NCBI GenBank assembly: GCA_045600125.1
Contig: JAZRXH010000119.1
Location: 1 to 64,000 of the forward strand
DNA: 64,000 bases
Direction: 5' to 3'
DNA from: SIG622 sp045600125
GTDB lineage: Bacteria > Bacillota > Clostridia > Oscillospirales > CAG-382
A program made the translations under genes and the position numbers. Below are positions 8,544 through 16,868 of this stretch, piece after piece. The notes beneath the pieces are model-generated. The model saw only the letters and a program-made list of their open reading frames with translations, was not told the origin of the DNA and searched no databases. Each line of letters starts with the position of its first letter. Positions within the stretch are counted from its first letter, which is position 1.

Positions 8544-9383
8544 TCAAAGCACGTTGATATAGTAGCTGAGCTCGAATCTGTTGTGGGGAGCAAGGAAGTT
8601 CATGCAGTACCGGCTGCGGAAGTCGTCATCCGTTCCGACCTTGTCGTCACAGCCGAACCAGGGCTCGATGCAGCAGAAGGGAGCGCCCACGGGAGACCAG
8701 AAGACGCAGTTGGGGAAGCCGGTGAAGGAGACCTCGATGTACTCGCCGTTTTCATCCGCCAGTCTTGCGGCGTAGAGCTGCTTTTCGGTGAAGAAGAGGG
8801 CGTCCTTCTTGAAGGTGTCGGCGGTAATGGTTATGCGGTCATTGCAGGGCACGCTCTCCTCGGGCAGAAGCTTGGCTTCGAGATTCTTGAAAGAGTAACT
8901 GCCCTTATTGCCCATAAGGTGGATCTCGTTGCCGAGCTTTGATACGAAGGCGGGATGCGCACCGAACTGGAAGGGCATCGTCACGTCGCCCGTGTTTTCA
9001 ACGCAGAAGGTCACCTTTACGCTGCTGCCGATGAGCTCGTGGCTGATCCGGAAATCAAATTCAAAGGGGTAGACCGCACGGGTCACGTCGTCGGATACAC
9101 GGCGATGAACGATCTTTGTGTCGGTTGCCTCGATGCATTCCATGGGATTGCGGCGCACGAAGCCGTGGATGATCAGCTCGTATTCCTTGCCGTCCAGCGT
9201 GTACTTGACGTTGTGGAAGCGTCCGGTCACCGGGAAGAGGCAGGGCGAGGTGTTATCCCACCAGGCGGGATCTGCCTTGAACAGATATTCCCGTCCCGTG
9301 GCGTTCTTGACGAGGGAGCGGGGCTCGCCGCCGATGTCGGATACCTCCAGAGTAAGCGTTTCGTTTTTCAGTGTGTGAAGCAT
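8544..9383 (-). CDS. Aldose 1-epimerase family protein, LacX-like
   Basis: 279 residues, a beta-sandwich mutarotase of the LacX subgroup. Visible family motifs are CLFPVTGRF, IHGFVRR, FQFGAHPAF and CIEPWFG, including the histidine and acidic residues used for ring opening. The family interconverts alpha and beta anomers of hexoses or phosphohexoses. It is the third gene of a leftward operon, 32 bases after dgoK, so a role in galactose or galactonate metabolism is plausible. ATG start with AAAGGAT upstream. The precise substrate is unknown. Confidence 0.88.
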   Translation of the reverse strand: MLHTLKNETLTLEVSDIGGEPRSLVKNATGREYLFKADPAWWDNTSPCLFPVTGRFHNVKYTLDGKEYELIIHGFVRRNPMECIEATDTKIVHRRVSDDVTRAVYPFEFDFRISHELIGSSVKVTFCVENTGDVTMPFQFGAHPAFVSKLGNEIHLMGNKGSYSFKNLEAKLLPEESVPCNDRITITADTFKKDALFFTEKQLYAARLADENGEYIEVSFTGFPNCVFWSPVGAPFCCIEPWFGCDDKVGTDDDFRSRYCMNFLAPHNRFELSYYINVL

Positions 9384-9415
9384 GGCTTTTTATCCTTTCT
9401 TGTCAGAGTTTTATA

Positions 9416-10375
9416 TTACCTTTGCGTAATGATTTCCATCGCCCCGAAGGCGGCGGCGTTGTCGCAAATTTCATCTTCGGCGCAGATGCATTCGACGCCG
9501 GAGTGCCGCAGAAGAAGGGCAAGCTCGCTTTTCAGCGGCTCGGAGCCTCCCACGATGACGGGGGTGTTTTCGTTCTTCCGGAAAGCCTTCACCGCCTCCA
9601 CGTCGCCGCAGAGGATCTCTCCCATGAAGAAGGAGGATGTCTCCGCTTCGGTGGGGTGGAACGTCTTTTCGAGGAGCCGCACGCCGAAGAGCGCCCGGTT
9701 GATCCCGTGCTCCCGGCAGTATTCATAGCCGGATACAAGATATTTTTCGTCGTACTGCGCCGTGAGCGAGAAGGAGTTTTTCAGAATCGTCCCCTTTGAC
9801 AGCGCCGAAGCCATCTCGCCGCTCAGCGTCGTGGAGAAGGAGAAGATCGTGTTTTCGTCCCCGTGGATGACCTTGTTGTGCGAGCCGGGAAGGACGACCG
9901 TAACGCCCCCCTTGACGCCAAGCGCCTTCGTGAGCCCGAAGTATTCGCACTCCTCGCCCCGCATGAGATCCACGTCACAAAGACCGGACACGTCCCGCAC
10001 CTTTGAGCTTCTTTTTACCCCGGGAATGAAGCAGAACGGGACAGCGGATATTTCCGGAAGGGACGTGCGGACAGAAGCCCTTGCAAGGTCTGCTCTCGAG
10101 GCGGGTGCCTCTATGTGCGGCACGCAGAAAAGTCCGATCTCCGAGCAGATCATGCCCGAAAAGACTGCCGCTTCCACGTCTTTTTCGCCGAGCGATGCGC
10201 AGCGAAGAAGAGAAGCGATGCCCTCCTTTACCGCTCCGGCAAGAGCGGAGTTGTCGCTGCCCTTCGTGCTTCCCGCACCGATATTCAACTTTTCGGAAAG
10301 TGTGATCGTCCCGTCCTTCACAAGGCGCAGACGGGTGGAGGTCGTGCCTCCGTCTATAAATATAAAAGCTGCCAT
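9416..10375 (-). CDS. dgoK: 2-dehydro-3-deoxygalactonokinase
   Basis: 319 residues with DgoK family hallmarks: phosphate-binding IDGGTTSTRLRLV at the N-terminus, DLMRGEECEYFG, LPGSHNKVI and FSTTLSGE in the middle, and VIVGGSEPLKSELA near the C-terminus. The enzyme phosphorylates 2-keto-3-deoxygalactonate in the De Ley-Doudoroff galactose/galactonate route. It is separated from tsaE by one base and is followed by a mutarotase gene. The partner aldolase and dehydratase are not in this window. Confidence 0.88.
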   Translation of the reverse strand: MAAFIFIDGGTTSTRLRLVKDGTITLSEKLNIGAGSTKGSDNSALAGAVKEGIASLLRCASLGEKDVEAAVFSGMICSEIGLFCVPHIEAPASRADLARASVRTSLPEISAVPFCFIPGVKRSSKVRDVSGLCDVDLMRGEECEYFGLTKALGVKGGVTVVLPGSHNKVIHGDENTIFSFSTTLSGEMASALSKGTILKNSFSLTAQYDEKYLVSGYEYCREHGINRALFGVRLLEKTFHPTEAETSSFFMGEILCGDVEAVKAFRKNENTPVIVGGSEPLKSELALLLRHSGVECICAEDEICDNAAAFGAMEIITQR

Positions 10376-10376
10376 A

Positions 10377-10802
10377 TTACCCTATTTTCTCTATCGTTAT
10401 CCTTCGTTCGCTCTCACCGAGCCGTTCAAAGCGCACCTCGTACCGATCATCTGGCAGGTCTTCTTCGATGTTCTCGCACCATTCGGCGAGGATGACCCCG
10501 CCCCGCTCCGCATAGTCGTAGAAGCCGGTGGAATAGAGATCGTCTGCGTCTTTTATACGGTACATATCGAAGTGGAAAAGGTCGAGCCTTCCTCTGTACT
10601 CGTTGACGAGGGCAAAGGTGGGACTGGTGACACGGACGCCGGGACAGAGCACCGAGGCAACGCCCCGCACGAAGGCGGTCTTTCCCATGCCGAGCGTTCC
10701 GAAAAAGGCGACAAAGTCCCCCGAAACAAGGCTCTTTGCAAGCTCGGCGCCGATTTTTTCGGTATCCTCGGGGCTGTGGCTCGTGTATTCTTTCTTCGGC
10801 AT
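10377..10802 (-). CDS. tsaE: tRNA threonylcarbamoyladenosine biosynthesis ATPase TsaE
   Basis: 141 residues. The start (ATG at 10802) is chosen because GGAGGCGG sits before it and the promoter at 10851-10879 lies upstream. Walker A is GTLGMGKT at about residues 35-42, with TSPTFALVNEY and LFHFDMYRI as in YjeE/TsaE. TsaE works with TsaB and TsaD to make t6A37 in ANN-decoding tRNAs. The usual tsaB/rimI neighbours are absent; instead it heads a sugar operon (dgoK, lacX-like) and shares its promoter with them. Confidence 0.94.
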   Translation of the reverse strand: MPKKEYTSHSPEDTEKIGAELAKSLVSGDFVAFFGTLGMGKTAFVRGVASVLCPGVRVTSPTFALVNEYRGRLDLFHFDMYRIKDADDLYSTGFYDYAERGGVILAEWCENIEEDLPDDRYEVRFERLGESERRITIEKIG

Positions 10803-10850
10803 ATCGCCGCCTCCTTCCGCATAATGAAAGCTTTTTGACCATACAGCGTG

Positions 10851-10879
10851 ATTATACACTTTTTCCCGTGCTTTGTCAA
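10851..10879 (-). promoter_or_regulatory. Consensus SigA promoter of the tsaE-dgoK-epimerase operon
   Basis: Read on the minus strand: TTGACA (10879-10874), 17-base spacer, TATAAT (10856-10851). Confidence 0.92.
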
Positions 10880-10936
10880 GGGCGGGCAGGTACCGCTGCG
10901 CAGAAAATCCCCGCCTGCAAGATTTATGAATCCCTC

Positions 10937-10965
10937 TTGCATTTTCCGAAAAAACGTGATACAAT
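10937..10965 (+). promoter_or_regulatory. SigA promoter for galK
   Basis: TTGCAT at 10937-10942, 17-base spacer, TACAAT at 10960-10965. It is divergent from the tsaE promoter with less than 60 bases between them, so shared control is possible. Confidence 0.8.
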
Positions 10966-11074
10966 AGAGTTGTAATAATAATTACGTCCATTAAATCAGC
11001 CGTCCGCAGGACAACAGAGCCGGATACCGTCTTTTTGTTTTGCGCCCGGCGAATACCGGAGGTCAAAAATCAAG

Positions 11075-12388
11075 ATGAAACTCACCGAACTCAAGTCCGC
11101 CATCCTCGGCGGCAAATACGACAAGGCGTTCGCTTCCCTCTACGGAGCTGACTTCGATAAGGAAGCCACCTACGCAAGATACGCCGACGCTGCGGAAAAC
11201 TTCGAGAAGCTCTACGGCGCAAGGCTCGCTCCCGACGCCGACGTGTGCCTCTTCTCGGTACCCGGCAGAAGCGAGATCAGCGGAAACCATACCGACCATA
11301 ACCACGGTAAGGTCGTTGCCGCCGGCATCTCCCTCGACATCATCGCCGTAGCCGCCAAGACCGACGCCGGCGAGGTCCGTATCAAGTCTGCGGGCTTTGA
11401 TGAAGACGTAGCCGAGATCGCAAGCTGTGCGACGGTCGTCGAAGCACAGAAGTTCAAGGCAACCGCCATCGTCCGCGGTATGTGCGACGGCTTTGTAAAG
11501 AACGGCTTCAAGGTAGGCGGCTACTGCGCCTACACCACCTCCAATGTGCTCAAGGGCTCGGGACTTTCCTCCTCGGCAGCCTTCGAGGTCATGGTGGGCA
11601 ATATCCTCAACCACTTCTATAACGGCGGTTCTATCGACGCCGTAACGATCGCCAAGATCGCCCAGTATTCCGAAAACGTACACTTCGACAAGCCCTGCGG
11701 CCTCATGGATCAGACCGCCTGCGCCGTGGGCAGCTTCGTTGCCATCGACTTCAAGGACACCAGCGCTCCCGTTGTGGAGAAGCTGGGCTTCGACCTTACA
11801 AGGCACGGCTATTCCCTCTGCATCGTCAACACCGGCGGAAACCACGCAGACCTTAACGAGGACTACGCTTCGGTGCCTGCCGAGATGAAGTCGGTCGCAA
11901 AGTACTTCGGCAAGGAATTCCTCCGGGACGTGGACAAGGCGGAGATCCTCGCCAACGTGCCGATCCTGCGCAAGGCATGCGGCGACAGAGCCGTACTTCG
12001 TGCGCTCCACTTCTGCCATGAAAACGAGAGAGTGGCAAAGCTCACCGAGGCTCTCAAAAACGACGATCTCGCCTCTTTCCTTGCCGGCATCAAGGCTTCC
12101 GGTCTCTCCTCGATCACCCATCTTCAGAACACCTACACCACCAAGAACGTAGCGGAGCAGGGCATTTCCCTCGCCCTTGCCGTTGCCGGTGAAGTCCTTG
12201 ACACAAAGCCCGGTACGGCATACAGAGTACACGGCGGCGGCTTTGCGGGCACGATCCAGGCATTCGTTCCCGATCAGTACGTGGAAGAATTCAACGTCAT
12301 GATGAAGAGCGTCTTCGGCGAAGACTGCGCCTACGTCCTCAAGGTACGTCCCTACGGTGCGGTCATGCTCGAAAATCTCGCAAAGTAA
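11075..12388 (+). CDS. galK: Galactokinase
   Basis: 437 residues, GHMP kinase. The galactokinase signature GRSEISGNHTDHNHG (about 64-78) and the GHMP ATP-binding loop VLKGSGLSSSAAFE (about 157-170) are intact, as is the C-terminal motif RVHGGGFAGTIQAF. It phosphorylates alpha-D-galactose at C1 for the Leloir pathway. The N-terminal ~45 residues are longer than in classical GalK, as in the group found in many Clostridia. GGAGG precedes the ATG. galT and galE are not in the window. The neighbouring mutarotase and GH36 galactosidase supply plausible substrate. Confidence 0.94.
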   Translation: MKLTELKSAILGGKYDKAFASLYGADFDKEATYARYADAAENFEKLYGARLAPDADVCLFSVPGRSEISGNHTDHNHGKVVAAGISLDIIAVAAKTDAGEVRIKSAGFDEDVAEIASCATVVEAQKFKATAIVRGMCDGFVKNGFKVGGYCAYTTSNVLKGSGLSSSAAFEVMVGNILNHFYNGGSIDAVTIAKIAQYSENVHFDKPCGLMDQTACAVGSFVAIDFKDTSAPVVEKLGFDLTRHGYSLCIVNTGGNHADLNEDYASVPAEMKSVAKYFGKEFLRDVDKAEILANVPILRKACGDRAVLRALHFCHENERVAKLTEALKNDDLASFLAGIKASGLSSITHLQNTYTTKNVAEQGISLALAVAGEVLDTKPGTAYRVHGGGFAGTIQAFVPDQYVEEFNVMMKSVFGEDCAYVLKVRPYGAVMLENLAK

Positions 12389-12408
12389 GCGGGATACCGG
12401 GATATCCG

Positions 12409-12849
12409 ATGAAATACACGGTCGATCGCAAAAGCGGCTCCGGTACAGGGAAGCGTCCGAAGGGCAAAAACAGCCCGGAAAGCCGTAAAAAGGTGCTCGC
12501 TCTTGCCTTGTGGGGGCTTGCCGCCCTGACGCTGTACCTCGTATTCTCGAAACACTTTGCCGTTACCACGGTGCAGGTCATGGAGGTGCTCGTCCTCGGC
12601 TCGCTTCTTCTCTACGGCGCTGTCCTCATCACCGTTTCGGGGCTCCGGAAGGAACCGGAAGGCGGCAAAGCAGGGGATAAAGCCGAACGGAAGGAAAAGG
12701 AAGAAAAGCTGGCAAGGCTCGAAAAGCTGTCCAAAGGGCTCATCATTTTCGTGATCCCGCTGCTCTTCCTTCTGATCTTCGACTTTCTTCTGTCCACATG
12801 GCAGATGTTCGGCTCCGGCGTCCTCGGCTTCGGGAAGCCGAAACGGTAA
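12409..12849 (+). CDS. Small membrane protein of unknown function
   Basis: 146 residues, 20 bases after galK and probably co-transcribed. A basic N-terminus is followed by three predicted membrane helices: VLALALWGLAALTLYLVF, MEVLVLGSLLLYGAVLITV and LIIFVIPLLFLLIFDFLL. A charged Lys/Glu segment separates the second and third. No catalytic motif or family was recognised. The start codon lacks a strong ribosome binding site, consistent with coupling to galK. Confidence 0.7.
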   Translation: MKYTVDRKSGSGTGKRPKGKNSPESRKKVLALALWGLAALTLYLVFSKHFAVTTVQVMEVLVLGSLLLYGAVLITVSGLRKEPEGGKAGDKAERKEKEEKLARLEKLSKGLIIFVIPLLFLLIFDFLLSTWQMFGSGVLGFGKPKR

Positions 12850-12856
12850 CAAAACG

Positions 12857-12905
12857 AGATAAGCAGGATTTCCCCCGCCGGAAGGTGGGGGAATTTTGCT
12901 TATCG
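12857..12905 (+). terminator. Long hairpin after the galK operon
   Basis: GATAAGCA...TTCCCCC pairs with GGGGGAA...TGCTTATC around CGCCGGAAGGT. The stem is long but the T run is poor, so termination strength is uncertain. Confidence 0.55.
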
Positions 12906-12953
12906 AAAGAAGCAGCTTCCGTGCCCTTTGCCGCTTCTCCCGTGCCGCTGTCC

Positions 12954-12982
12954 TTGACAGTTTGCGCCGAGTATGATATGAT
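12954..12982 (+). promoter_or_regulatory. SigA promoter for the DUF1295-like gene
   Basis: TTGACA at 12954-12959, 17-base spacer, TATGAT at 12977-12982. Confidence 0.85.
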
Positions 12983-13101
12983 ATCTTCCGCAAGCATGCT
13001 GTCCGGCTGACGTTTTCCTCTTTGCGGCAGTCTTGCACCAAAGAGTCTGCCGATACGTATTTATAGTTGTATATGATCTTCCCAAAGCGAAAGGAGCCCC
13101 C

Positions 13102-13905
13102 ATGTTCTTTTACCCCGAATTCATTTTCATTCTCGCCGCCATTGCCCTTGTCTGCCTTGTCGGCTTTAAGAAATACGTATGGTTCATCTCGGTGGGCTAC
13201 GGCTTTTCCATCAGCGCCGCAGGCGTGTGCCTTGCGGTGCTGTACCGGAAGCAGCTCGGAGCGGGGCTGATTCTCTCCTCTCTGCTTCTCGTTCTGTACG
13301 GTCTGCGTCTCGGCGGCTTCCTGCTTCTTCGGGAAAAAAGAAGCCGCACCTACAACGCAAGGATGAAGACCGAAATATCCGACGGAAGCGGCATGAAGCT
13401 GTATTTGAAAATCCTTCTTTGGCTTTCCTGCACCGTGCTGTATTTCCTCATGACCTCGCCCCTCATCTACCGCTTTGCAAACGGTCGCAGAGACGACGGC
13501 TGTCTTTTCGCCGGGCTTTTCGTCATGCTGTGCGGCATCGTTCTGGAGGCGCTGTCCGACGCACAGAAGTCCCGTCTTAAAAAGAAAGCGCCCCGCCGCT
13601 TCTGCGACACGGGACTCTTCCGCCTTGTGCGCTGTCCGAACTACCTCGGAGAGCTGATCGTTTGGACGGGCGTCTTTATTTCCGGCTGTTCTGCACTTTG
13701 CGGGATCGGTCAGTGGACGGCGGCGATCGTGGGCTATCTCGGGATCGTCTACGTCATGTTCAGCGGAGCAAGGAGGCTCGAGCTCCGGCAGGACAGGACC
13801 TACGGTGAGGATGCGGAATACCGGGCGTACGCAGCCAAAACGCCGATCCTGCTCCCGCTCGTACCGCTTTACAGCGTGAAGAAATACAAGTGGCTCGTGG
13901 GCTGA
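13102..13905 (+). CDS. DUF1295 / steroid 5-alpha-reductase-like integral membrane protein
   Basis: 267 residues. Start at ATG 13102 with AAAGGAG at about 13090-13096. Six to seven predicted membrane helices. The C-terminal region has the DUF1295/isoprenylcysteine-methyltransferase-like pattern: FCDTGLFRLVRCPNYLGEL followed by WTG, then a terminal RQDRTYGEDAEYRAYAAKTP. These folds bind a lipid substrate plus a nucleotide cofactor; the activity in bacteria is mostly unknown. Monocistronic with its own promoter. Confidence 0.78.
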   Translation: MFFYPEFIFILAAIALVCLVGFKKYVWFISVGYGFSISAAGVCLAVLYRKQLGAGLILSSLLLVLYGLRLGGFLLLREKRSRTYNARMKTEISDGSGMKLYLKILLWLSCTVLYFLMTSPLIYRFANGRRDDGCLFAGLFVMLCGIVLEALSDAQKSRLKKKAPRRFCDTGLFRLVRCPNYLGELIVWTGVFISGCSALCGIGQWTAAIVGYLGIVYVMFSGARRLELRQDRTYGEDAEYRAYAAKTPILLPLVPLYSVKKYKWLVG

Positions 13906-14031
13906 GCGGTAAAGGAGCGCTTCCGGCACCTCCGTTTTTGCCGAAAGCGGCAAACGCTTTGAAGAATCGCCAAAAAAAGATGTACGCAATACCGAAAAAA
14001 TGTAACAATACCTGATTTTGCGCAAAAAGGC

Positions 14032-14060
14032 TTGCAATTTGCGCCGCTTTGCGTTATAAT
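14032..14060 (+). promoter_or_regulatory. SigA promoter for the Gfo/Idh/MocA gene
   Basis: TTGCAA at 14032-14037, 17-base spacer, TATAAT at 14055-14060. Confidence 0.85.
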
Positions 14061-14154
14061 GTATGTGGTTGAATGTGCGGTTTTGCGGCACAGCCATTGA
14101 AAAGGCACAAAAGGGACGTATCGACCCCCAAGTGCGAAAGGACGGACAGACACT

Positions 14155-15228
14155 ATGAGCAATGTAAGAAAGACGAAGCACAATCTTTGTGTGATCGGTT
14201 ACGGCGGAATGGGCGGCGGCTTCCATGTGAAGAACGCTCTTACCAGCGACGTTGTCAATCTCGCCGGAATCTACGATATTGACCCCGCAAAGCGGGAAAA
14301 GGCAAGACAGAACGGCATAAAGGCTTACGAATCTCTTGAAGAGGTTCTTGCCGACAAGTCGGTGGATCTCTGCACCGTAGCGATTCCCAACGACGCCCAC
14401 AAGGACACCGTCGTAAAGTGTCTTCTCGGCGGCAAGAACGTGATCTGCGAAAAGCCGGTGGCTCTTTCCAGCGCCGAGCTTTCGGAAATGATCGAGGCGT
14501 CGAAGAAGTCCGGCAAGCTCTTCACGGTCCATCAGAACCGCCGTTGGGACGTGGACTTCCTCGCCATGAAGAAGATCCACGACAGCGGAGAGATCGGCAG
14601 GATCTTCAACATCGAGTCCCGTATCCACGGCTCGAGAGGCATCCCCAGCGACTGGCGGCGCGAAAAGGAACACGGCGGCGGTATGCTTCTGGACTGGGGC
14701 GTGCATCTGATCGACCAGATTCTCCGGATCTACACCGAAAAGATCGAAAAGGTCTACTGCCGTTTCGATTATATCACCGAGACCGAAGTGGACGACGGCA
14801 TCCAGCTGTACATCTACTTTGAAGGCGGTGCAAGAGCCTACGTGGAGGTCGGCACCTACAACTTCATTGCTCTTCCACGGTTCTATATGCAGGGCGAAAA
14901 GGGAACGGCGCTCATCACCGACTGGCGTGAAAACGCAAAGGTGGTCAAGTGCAAGGCATGGCACGAGAGCGACGTCCTCCCCGTAGAGACCGCCGCAGGT
15001 CTCACCAAGACCATGGCGCCCCGGGACGAGATCACTACCGATACCTATGAGATCGACCGCCCGAAGTCGGACGTCCATGACTTCTACCGCAACGTCTGCG
15101 CCGCTATCGACGGCAGGGAAACACAGCTCGTTACCCACGAGCAGGTCATGAGAGTCTTTAAGGTCATGGAAGCCGCCTGCGAGTCTGCCCACACCGGCAG
15201 GCCCGTGCTTTTCCCCGAGAAGCTTTAA
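14155..15228 (+). CDS. Gfo/Idh/MocA family NAD(P)-dependent sugar dehydrogenase
   Basis: 357 residues. The N-terminal Rossmann fold begins with CVIGYGGMGGGFH, with an acidic residue after the second strand (AGIYDID) suggesting NAD preference. EKPVALSSAELSEM is the family EKP motif. The substrate domain has MLLDWGVHLIDQI, whose DxxxH pair matches the catalytic Asp/His of the family. Members oxidise inositols, glucose derivatives or other pyranosides; the substrate cannot be fixed. Start ATG 14155 with AAAGGACGG upstream. It ends just before repeat copy 4, convergent with the MATE gene. Confidence 0.9.
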   Translation: MSNVRKTKHNLCVIGYGGMGGGFHVKNALTSDVVNLAGIYDIDPAKREKARQNGIKAYESLEEVLADKSVDLCTVAIPNDAHKDTVVKCLLGGKNVICEKPVALSSAELSEMIEASKKSGKLFTVHQNRRWDVDFLAMKKIHDSGEIGRIFNIESRIHGSRGIPSDWRREKEHGGGMLLDWGVHLIDQILRIYTEKIEKVYCRFDYITETEVDDGIQLYIYFEGGARAYVEVGTYNFIALPRFYMQGEKGTALITDWRENAKVVKCKAWHESDVLPVETAAGLTKTMAPRDEITTDTYEIDRPKSDVHDFYRNVCAAIDGRETQLVTHEQVMRVFKVMEAACESAHTGRPVLFPEKL

Positions 15229-15235
15229 ATGTTTA

Positions 15236-15392
15236 TATATGGGGGCTACTCGCCCCCATACCCCGTCGCCGCCTTTTGAAAAAGGCGGGCGAAAACTTTT
15301 ACTCAGTGGCAGTCCGTTCGGACTGCCACGATTCTTTTTTAGATAAAGGGTCGTTGCCTACTGTCTGTTGCGGCAGCGGGAAGCCCCCATAA
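15236..15392. repeat. Mosaic intergenic hairpin repeat, copy 4
   Basis: Compact single copy: hairpin GGGGGCTACTCGCCCCC, then CGCCGCCTTTTGAAAAAGG, then the variable stem as GTGGCAGTCCG...GGACTGCCAC, then TTGCCTACTGTCTGTTGCGG. Between convergent genes. Confidence 0.88.
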
Positions 15393-15398
15393 ATCAGG

Positions 15399-16760
15399 TT
15401 ATTCTTCGAAAAGTCCCCTCATCCAGTAACGGGAGAAGACACAAAAGGTGCAGACGGCGGCACGGACGGCGTAGTCCGAGAAGAGGCCGATGATGAGTCC
15501 GTAGATACCGAGGCTCGTATATTTGACAAGGACGTAAGCCACGGGGATCCGGACGCACCAAGGTGCGAAGGTATGGAAGAGCATGGTGATCACGGCGTGG
15601 CCCGTCGCCTTGAGCATCCCCTGCCCCGCCTGATAGCCGGTGGTGAGGGGGATCGAGAAGCACATGATCCGCATGATGAACACACTGTCCGCAAGGAGCT
15701 TTGCATCGTTTTTGGCAAAAAGCGAACAGAGCGGCGTGGCAAAAAGGAAGCAGACCACCGCAAGGATGCCGAGAATGATCTGAGAAAGAATGTAAATGCC
15801 CTGACCGTAGCGCTTAGCGCCTTCCTTGTCCATTTCGCCCACCTTGTTGCCAACAAAGGTGACCTGCGCATTTTCCAGTCCGCCGGTAACACAGTAAAGA
15901 AGGTTAAGGATGTTGTTCTGCAGCTGATAGCCCGCAAGAGCCGAGGTCCCGAGCATCGCCGTGACCGACTGGATGCCGAGGTACGCCACCTGAATGAAGA
16001 AGTCCGCCGCCATGGAGGGCGCTCCGATCTTCAGAAGCTCCCGCATGGCATACAGACACGGCTTTTCAAGACGGGTGATACGCACGATCCCCGCCTTCGG
16101 CGAAAGAATGTACAGAATTCTCGATACGCCGCCGAATATCGTCGAAATGAGGAACGCATAGGCGGGACCTTCGATGCCGCTCTTTTTTACGACGATGAAA
16201 AAATAACACAGCGACAGGTTGATCAGATTGGATATAAGGGTGAGAATGAACGGCGTCTTTGCATCCTTTGCTCCCCGCAGAACGGAAGAAAGCGCAATGT
16301 CCATGGCAAGGAAGGGCATCGACGGGATGATGATGTGCAGATAACGACACGCCCTTATCCGGATCGCCTCCTCCGAGTTCTTGAAAAGGAAGCCGAGAAG
16401 TCCGTCCGCCCAGCCGAGGCTGAGGATCAGTGCGATAAGGCTGAGCCCGAGACAGAGATAGATTGCACTCATCGCAAAGACGTGTATCTTCTCTTTTTCG
16501 AGGGTGAGCCGCCTCGATATGCTTACGCTGGCGCCGATGGAAAGGCCAAGAAGCGTCTGCCGCAGGATGCCGATGTACGTACTGGAAATGGATACCGCGC
16601 TGATGTCCACGGCGCCGAGATATCTTGCAATGAAGACCGTGCCGATGGTGGCGGAAAGGACGAGAAGCACCCTCTCGCCGATGGCGGGAATGGCGAACGT
16701 GAAGATCTCACGAAGAAATGCGGGCTCAAAGAAGCCCTTTTTGCTTTGTGCCGAAGTCAA
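15399..16760 (-). CDS. MATE family multidrug/sodium efflux transporter
   Basis: 453 residues, about twelve membrane helices in two pseudo-symmetric halves typical of MATE/DinF (FAIPAIGERVLLVLSATIG; second half LKIGAPSMAADFFIQVAYLG). These exporters move cationic drugs or metabolites outward using H+ or Na+ gradients. The start is a TTG with AAAGGTG about seven bases upstream on the minus strand; no nearby ATG fits. It lies 108 bases after the AraC regulator on the same strand, which suggests the regulator controls it. Confidence 0.9.
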   Translation of the reverse strand: MTSAQSKKGFFEPAFLREIFTFAIPAIGERVLLVLSATIGTVFIARYLGAVDISAVSISSTYIGILRQTLLGLSIGASVSISRRLTLEKEKIHVFAMSAIYLCLGLSLIALILSLGWADGLLGFLFKNSEEAIRIRACRYLHIIIPSMPFLAMDIALSSVLRGAKDAKTPFILTLISNLINLSLCYFFIVVKKSGIEGPAYAFLISTIFGGVSRILYILSPKAGIVRITRLEKPCLYAMRELLKIGAPSMAADFFIQVAYLGIQSVTAMLGTSALAGYQLQNNILNLLYCVTGGLENAQVTFVGNKVGEMDKEGAKRYGQGIYILSQIILGILAVVCFLFATPLCSLFAKNDAKLLADSVFIMRIMCFSIPLTTGYQAGQGMLKATGHAVITMLFHTFAPWCVRIPVAYVLVKYTSLGIYGLIIGLFSDYAVRAAVCTFCVFSRYWMRGLFEE

Positions 16761-16868
16761 TTTTTACACCTTTTTCTGCTTTGTCTGCGTTTGTTTTCCC
16801 GCCTGTGACGGTTTCTGCCTGCCTCTTTTGCGGCTGTCCCGCAATAAAGGGGATGAACGGTTTTGTCC

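Noticed and set aside
8010..8545. Short frames in the repeat copies
   Set aside because: The same translated fragments recur wherever the mosaic repeat occurs, on both strands, with no ribosome binding sites; repeat-encoded, not genes.
12352..15192. 946-codon minus-strand frame
   Set aside because: It runs across galK's end, the membrane protein gene, the DUF1295 gene and the Gfo/Idh/MocA gene on the opposite strand. No homology, no promoter; an antisense shadow.
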